A stretch of DNA of 9,269 nt from Caldifarciminota bacterium (GTDB lineage Bacteria; Hydrothermota; 32-111; QNBC01). Both the position numbers and the translations under genes were made by a program. Positions within the stretch are counted from its first letter, which is position 1. Every line of letters begins with the position of its first letter. The notes under the pieces are model-generated. The model was not told where the DNA came from, did no database searches, and was given only the letters and a program-made list of their open reading frames with translations. Shown piece by piece: positions 7,209 to 9,269 of this stretch. The stretch covers positions 1 to 9,269 of the forward strand of contig JAGLYS010000147.1 of the NCBI GenBank assembly GCA_023132105.1, written 5' to 3'.

Positions 7209-7822
7209 TGGATAATAAGCGTATATTACTTCATGTTTGTTGTGCACCGGATGCAACACATACGATTAAAGTCTTGCAAAATAAATATAACTTTGAAGTA
7301 TTTATGTATTTTTTTAATCCCAATATTCATCCTTATAAGGAATATTCGATTAGATATGAGTCCTTTCTAAAATTATCTACCGAATGGAATATTCCTTATG
7401 TTGAATCGAAATATAATTCTAATGATTGGTTCAAAATAACGGAACTTTTCAAAGACGAACCTGAGGGGGGATACAGATGCAACATCTGTTTCAAAAATAG
7501 CCTTTTTAATACAGCTAAAAAGGCTAGAGAATTGGGTTTTGAGTATTTTACAACAACACTTACAATAAGCCCTCATAAGAACGCAGCTATTATAAACAAT
7601 ATTGGTAATGAAATTGCAAAACTACTCAGGATCACATATGTAAAAGAGAATTTCAAGAAGAATGATGGCTTTAAGAAATCCTTACAATATTCCAAAGAAC
7701 TTGGATTATACAGACAAAACTACTGCGGATGCATTTATAGTAAAAAAGATTCCAAATTAAATACAGAGAGTAAAAATGCCAATGTTTCAAATTACGGTAA
7801 TCCCTATAACAGGCAAATCTAA
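7208..7822 (+). CDS. queH: Epoxyqueuosine reductase QueH
   Basis: Cytoplasmic enzyme (204 residues) that reduces epoxyqueuosine to queuosine in the anticodon wobble position of GUN-decoding tRNAs; the non-orthologous alternative to cobalamin-dependent QueG. Family hallmarks (formerly DUF208) are all in order: LLHVCCAPD (C11, C12), FNPNIHPYKEY (about 36-46), EPEGGYRCNIC (C91, C94), TTTLTISPHKN (about 116-124) and YRQNYCGC (C173, C175). These cysteines correspond to the family's metal/iron-sulfur ligands. The position after CCAP is Asp15, where many members have Cys; I believe Asp also occurs naturally. After CGCIYSK there is a polar, low-complexity tail of about 25 residues whose DNA overlaps the next gene. 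The ATG at 7208 shares one base with the previous stop (TGATG); no clear ribosome site is present, so reinitiation is likely. A TTG at 7205 is a worse start. Other queuosine genes are not in the window. Confidence 0.93.
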   Translation: MDNKRILLHVCCAPDATHTIKVLQNKYNFEVFMYFFNPNIHPYKEYSIRYESFLKLSTEWNIPYVESKYNSNDWFKITELFKDEPEGGYRCNICFKNSLFNTAKKARELGFEYFTTTLTISPHKNAAIINNIGNEIAKLLRITYVKENFKKNDGFKKSLQYSKELGLYRQNYCGCIYSKKDSKLNTESKNANVSNYGNPYNRQI

Positions 7823-8084
7823 TGTAAGTGTTAGCAAATATATTGCTGAAATTATTGATTGTTTGAAAGACAATGGTATAGAATATACACTTACACCAAC
7901 AGCAACGGTAATTAGCTGTAAAGATATAAAAGAATGCTTTAATATAATGTACAAAATGCATAACTTTCTCTTTGAGAAACACAATCTCCCCAGAATCATA
8001 ACAAGTATAATGATTGATGACAGAAGAGATAAATCAGTAAAACCAAAGGATAAAATAAATTCGGTTAAGCAAAAGTTGAAATAG
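7776..8084 (+). CDS. MTH1187-family thiamine-binding protein
   Basis: A 102-residue cytoplasmic protein of the MTH1187/YkoF-like thiamine-binding family (Pfam Thiamine_BP, formerly DUF77). The family signature is complete: an opening strand FQITVIPI, VSKYIAEIIDCLKDNGI (helix, about 19-35), YTLTPTATVIS (37-47), a helix, and RIITSIMIDDRRDK (73-86). Family members form ferredoxin-like dimers or tetramers that bind thiamine or related compounds; a physiological role is not settled. Two starts are possible, ATG 7776 (MPMF) and ATG 7782 (MF); AGAGAG at 7765-7770 favours 7776. Either way the gene overlaps the end of queH by 41-47 nt in another frame, and the start cannot be later because the first beta-strand lies in the overlap. 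The lysine-rich tail (about 89-102) is unremarkable. Last gene of the operon. Confidence 0.88.
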   Translation: MPMFQITVIPITGKSNVSVSKYIAEIIDCLKDNGIEYTLTPTATVISCKDIKECFNIMYKMHNFLFEKHNLPRIITSIMIDDRRDKSVKPKDKINSVKQKLK

Positions 8085-8198
8085 TTAATTTATATTTATA
8101 TTCTACGTTAAATCTATAAACTGATACAATTTATCCCTTAATAATTACTTTTATGTTCTGTTTGGAATAGGTAATAATACCAAATAATGTATTGAATA
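8085..8198. other. Spacer between convergent genes
   Basis: This 114-nt AT-rich spacer lies between the end of the operon and the end of the opposing methyltransferase gene. I see no stem with an adjacent T-run that would make a convincing intrinsic terminator; only short stems occur (GGTA/TACC at 8170-8181; TTTGG/CCAAA at 8161-8184). The stretch 8131-8149 contains an 11-mer and a 10-mer that recur on the far side of the methyltransferase gene. Confidence 0.6.
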
Positions 8199-8909
8199 CT
8201 ATTTTTTACAAGTGATAAAAATGATTCTTGATGAATATTTATTAGCAATGTTAAAATCAAAATCCTCAAATGTATCCATTATTTTAAATTTATTTTTCAT
8301 TAAAAATGTTTTCATATTATCCCTTGTATACGCCTTTTGGATATGCTCCTCCAATTCTCCGTTTTCAAAATGGAATACTGTTTTAGCAATTTTACTTTTT
8401 CTGTTATATGTTAAAATCTGCTCGAATTTTTTTCCCTTATACTCATGATTGATAATTCCATAATGTCGATTCTCAAATAAAATAGGCGTGTTAATATCAA
8501 AAAGGAAGAAACCATCCGGGTGTAAATGCTTATAAATGTTCTTAAAAGTCTTATCCATTTTATTATCATCTCTAATATAATTTAAAGAGTCAAAAGCACA
8601 TGTTATCAAATTCACTTTCGTCTTCAGATCTACATAGCACATATCTCCAATATGAAATTTTATATAAGGATACTTATTTTTTGCTATTTCAATCATCTCC
8701 GGAGTTACATCGATACCAATCACATTATATTTTTGATCATATAACTTAGCAAGTAAATTCCCGGTACCACAAGCTATATCAAGAATAGACTTGGGAACAA
8801 ATTTATATTTCTCAATTATATAATCTATTAATTTCAAATACTGAAGGCAATATCCCCCCCAATCTTTATCATATAATGCAGCTAATCTTTTATAAGGGCG
8901 TATATCCAT
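8199..8909 (-). CDS. Class I SAM-dependent methyltransferase
   Basis: A 236-residue cytoplasmic methyltransferase with a Rossmann fold (Methyltransf_25/UbiE-like group). It opens with the common PYKRLAALYD cap. Motif I is LDIACGTGN (43-51), the ribose-binding acidic residue is Asp67 in VIGIDVTPEM, motif II is GDM (88-90), and the post-motif CAFDSLNYI (104-112) followed by LHPDGFFLFDIN (129-140) completes the core. The C-terminal half (about 141-236) is the variable substrate cap with no recognisable specificity; the acceptor is unknown. No transmembrane segment is seen. It is the only minus-strand gene, monocistronic here and convergent with the operon, so a functional link to the operon is not implied. 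The ribosome site is weak (GAG about 5 nt before the ATG). A run of seven G lies in codons 17-19. Confidence 0.9.
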   Translation of the reverse strand: MDIRPYKRLAALYDKDWGGYCLQYLKLIDYIIEKYKFVPKSILDIACGTGNLLAKLYDQKYNVIGIDVTPEMIEIAKNKYPYIKFHIGDMCYVDLKTKVNLITCAFDSLNYIRDDNKMDKTFKNIYKHLHPDGFFLFDINTPILFENRHYGIINHEYKGKKFEQILTYNRKSKIAKTVFHFENGELEEHIQKAYTRDNMKTFLMKNKFKIMDTFEDFDFNIANKYSSRIIFITCKK

Positions 8910-8978
8910 GTTCTCGTACTTATTTCCCTGTTTTATTCATTTTTACTTTTATATAATATACACTTAAATCCATTTATT

Positions 8979-9006
8979 ATTTTATCATAAATTATATTTA
9001 TTTCAA
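8979..9006 (-). promoter_or_regulatory. Possible promoter of the methyltransferase gene
   Basis: Read on the minus strand, TTGAAA (9006-9001) is followed after 16 bp by TAAAAT (8984-8979), the same -35 box and spacing as the operon promoter. Transcription would start near 8972 and give a leader of about 60 nt. The surroundings are so AT-rich that other -10-like boxes exist (around 8951-8960), so the exact element is uncertain. Confidence 0.45.
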
Positions 9007-9170
9007 TATGTTTTTGGAATTACAATTTAATGTTTTCCCCTTAACAATAATTAACCATCGAATACTGCTTCATCCCTTTTTATGTTTTAGATTTTAGTAC
9101 TATCTCATCCTTAGAATATGGTGTTTTGTATTATTGTTGCTTACTAACAAATAATCCGGTTTTATTCGCT

Positions 9171-9206
9171 TTAGTAATTATTTTATATGTGTAGAATAAT
9201 TACTAA
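9171..9206. repeat. Perfect 12-bp inverted repeat with 12-nt loop
   Basis: TTAGTAATTATT (9171-9182) is exactly complementary to AATAATTACTAA (9195-9206). The stem is nearly all A/T and neither flank has the T-run of an intrinsic terminator (the right flank is TAAATTTG; the left flank, read on the minus strand, is AGCGAATAA). It could be a protein-binding site, a cruciform or the trace of a repeat element. Confidence 0.8.
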
Positions 9207-9269
9207 TAAATTTGTATTTATCTTTAAGGGATAATATATGAAATAATAAGTTCCCTTACAATATCAGGG

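Larger units (their letters stand above)
8910..9269. other. Very AT-rich non-coding end of the window
   Basis: These 360 nt carry no credible gene on either strand. They hold the probable methyltransferase promoter at the left, a perfect 12-bp inverted repeat at 9171-9206, and a 7-bp inverted repeat TAAGGGA/TCCCTTA (9225-9231 and 9252-9258) with a 20-nt loop. An ATG at 9238 is followed at once by a stop. The next gene must start beyond the window. Confidence 0.65.

Noticed and set aside
7671..7982. Minus-strand frames of 103 and 70 codons across the queH/thiamine-binding overlap
   Set aside because: They are antisense to two well-supported family members, have Phe/Ile/Cys-rich translations typical of reversed AT-rich coding DNA, and no ribosome site.
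8161..8184. Stem TTTGG/CCAAA or GGTA/TACC as a bidirectional terminator
   Set aside because: The stems are only 4-5 bp, mutually exclusive, and not followed by a T-run on either strand.
8212..8448. Plus-strand 78-codon frame with hydrophobic stretches, at first sight a small membrane protein
   Set aside because: It is antisense to the C-terminal half of the methyltransferase, and the hydrophobicity comes from reading A-rich lysine codons as T-rich codons.
9225..9258. TAAGGGA/TCCCTTA as a terminator or riboswitch fragment
   Set aside because: The stem is 7 bp with a 20-nt AT-rich loop and no T-run, and no conserved riboswitch core is visible; it is mentioned only as part of the right-end DNA.

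Overview
The window comes from an AT-rich, diderm (Gram-negative type) bacterium. Four consecutive genes encode exported proteins: one secreted protein with a C-terminal FlgD/T9SS-like 'YPNPF' domain, and three predicted outer-membrane beta-barrels ending in aromatic beta-signals. This mixture (PorV-like barrels plus 'YPNPF' C-terminal domains) is typical of the Fibrobacterota-Chlorobiota-Bacteroidota (FCB) superphylum and allied candidate phyla such as Cloacimonadota or Marinimicrobia. The one clear promoter is an ordinary TTGAAA-16-TATAAT sigma70 type, not the Bacteroidota-type element, so I favour an FCB-allied candidate phylum over Bacteroidota proper. This placement is inference.

Layout. 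Positions 1-216 are non-coding and hold a GC-richer hairpin repeat cut by the window edge, plus two degenerate copies of a 24-bp repeat. A promoter (217-244) and strong ribosome binding site (262-267) precede a tightly packed plus-strand operon of six genes (273-8084). They encode a secreted multi-OB-fold protein with a FlgD-like C-terminal domain; a PorV/PorQ-like barrel; an 805-residue protein with periplasmic helix-hairpin-helix-like modules fused to a large barrel; a FadL-like barrel; epoxyqueuosine reductase QueH; and a small MTH1187-family thiamine-binding protein. Gaps are 12, 10 and 8 nt, followed by overlaps of 1 and 47 nt. A 114-nt spacer without an obvious terminator separates this operon from a convergent class I SAM-dependent methyltransferase (8199-8909, minus). 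The remaining 360 nt are very AT-rich and contain a likely methyltransferase promoter and a perfect 12-bp inverted repeat.

How the genes may work together. The first four look like one cell-envelope unit: a secreted or surface protein, a PorV-like partner that could carry or anchor it, and two more barrels, one with ComEA-like modules facing the periplasm. OB folds and helix-hairpin-helix modules both suggest nucleic-acid or oligomer contact at the surface, but the hairpins lack the canonical glycine loop, so this is a hypothesis. QueH (last step of tRNA queuosine synthesis) and the thiamine-binding protein are housekeeping-type cytoplasmic proteins that share the transcript and may be passengers. 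No CRISPR array, tRNA, rRNA, transposase or phage gene was seen.
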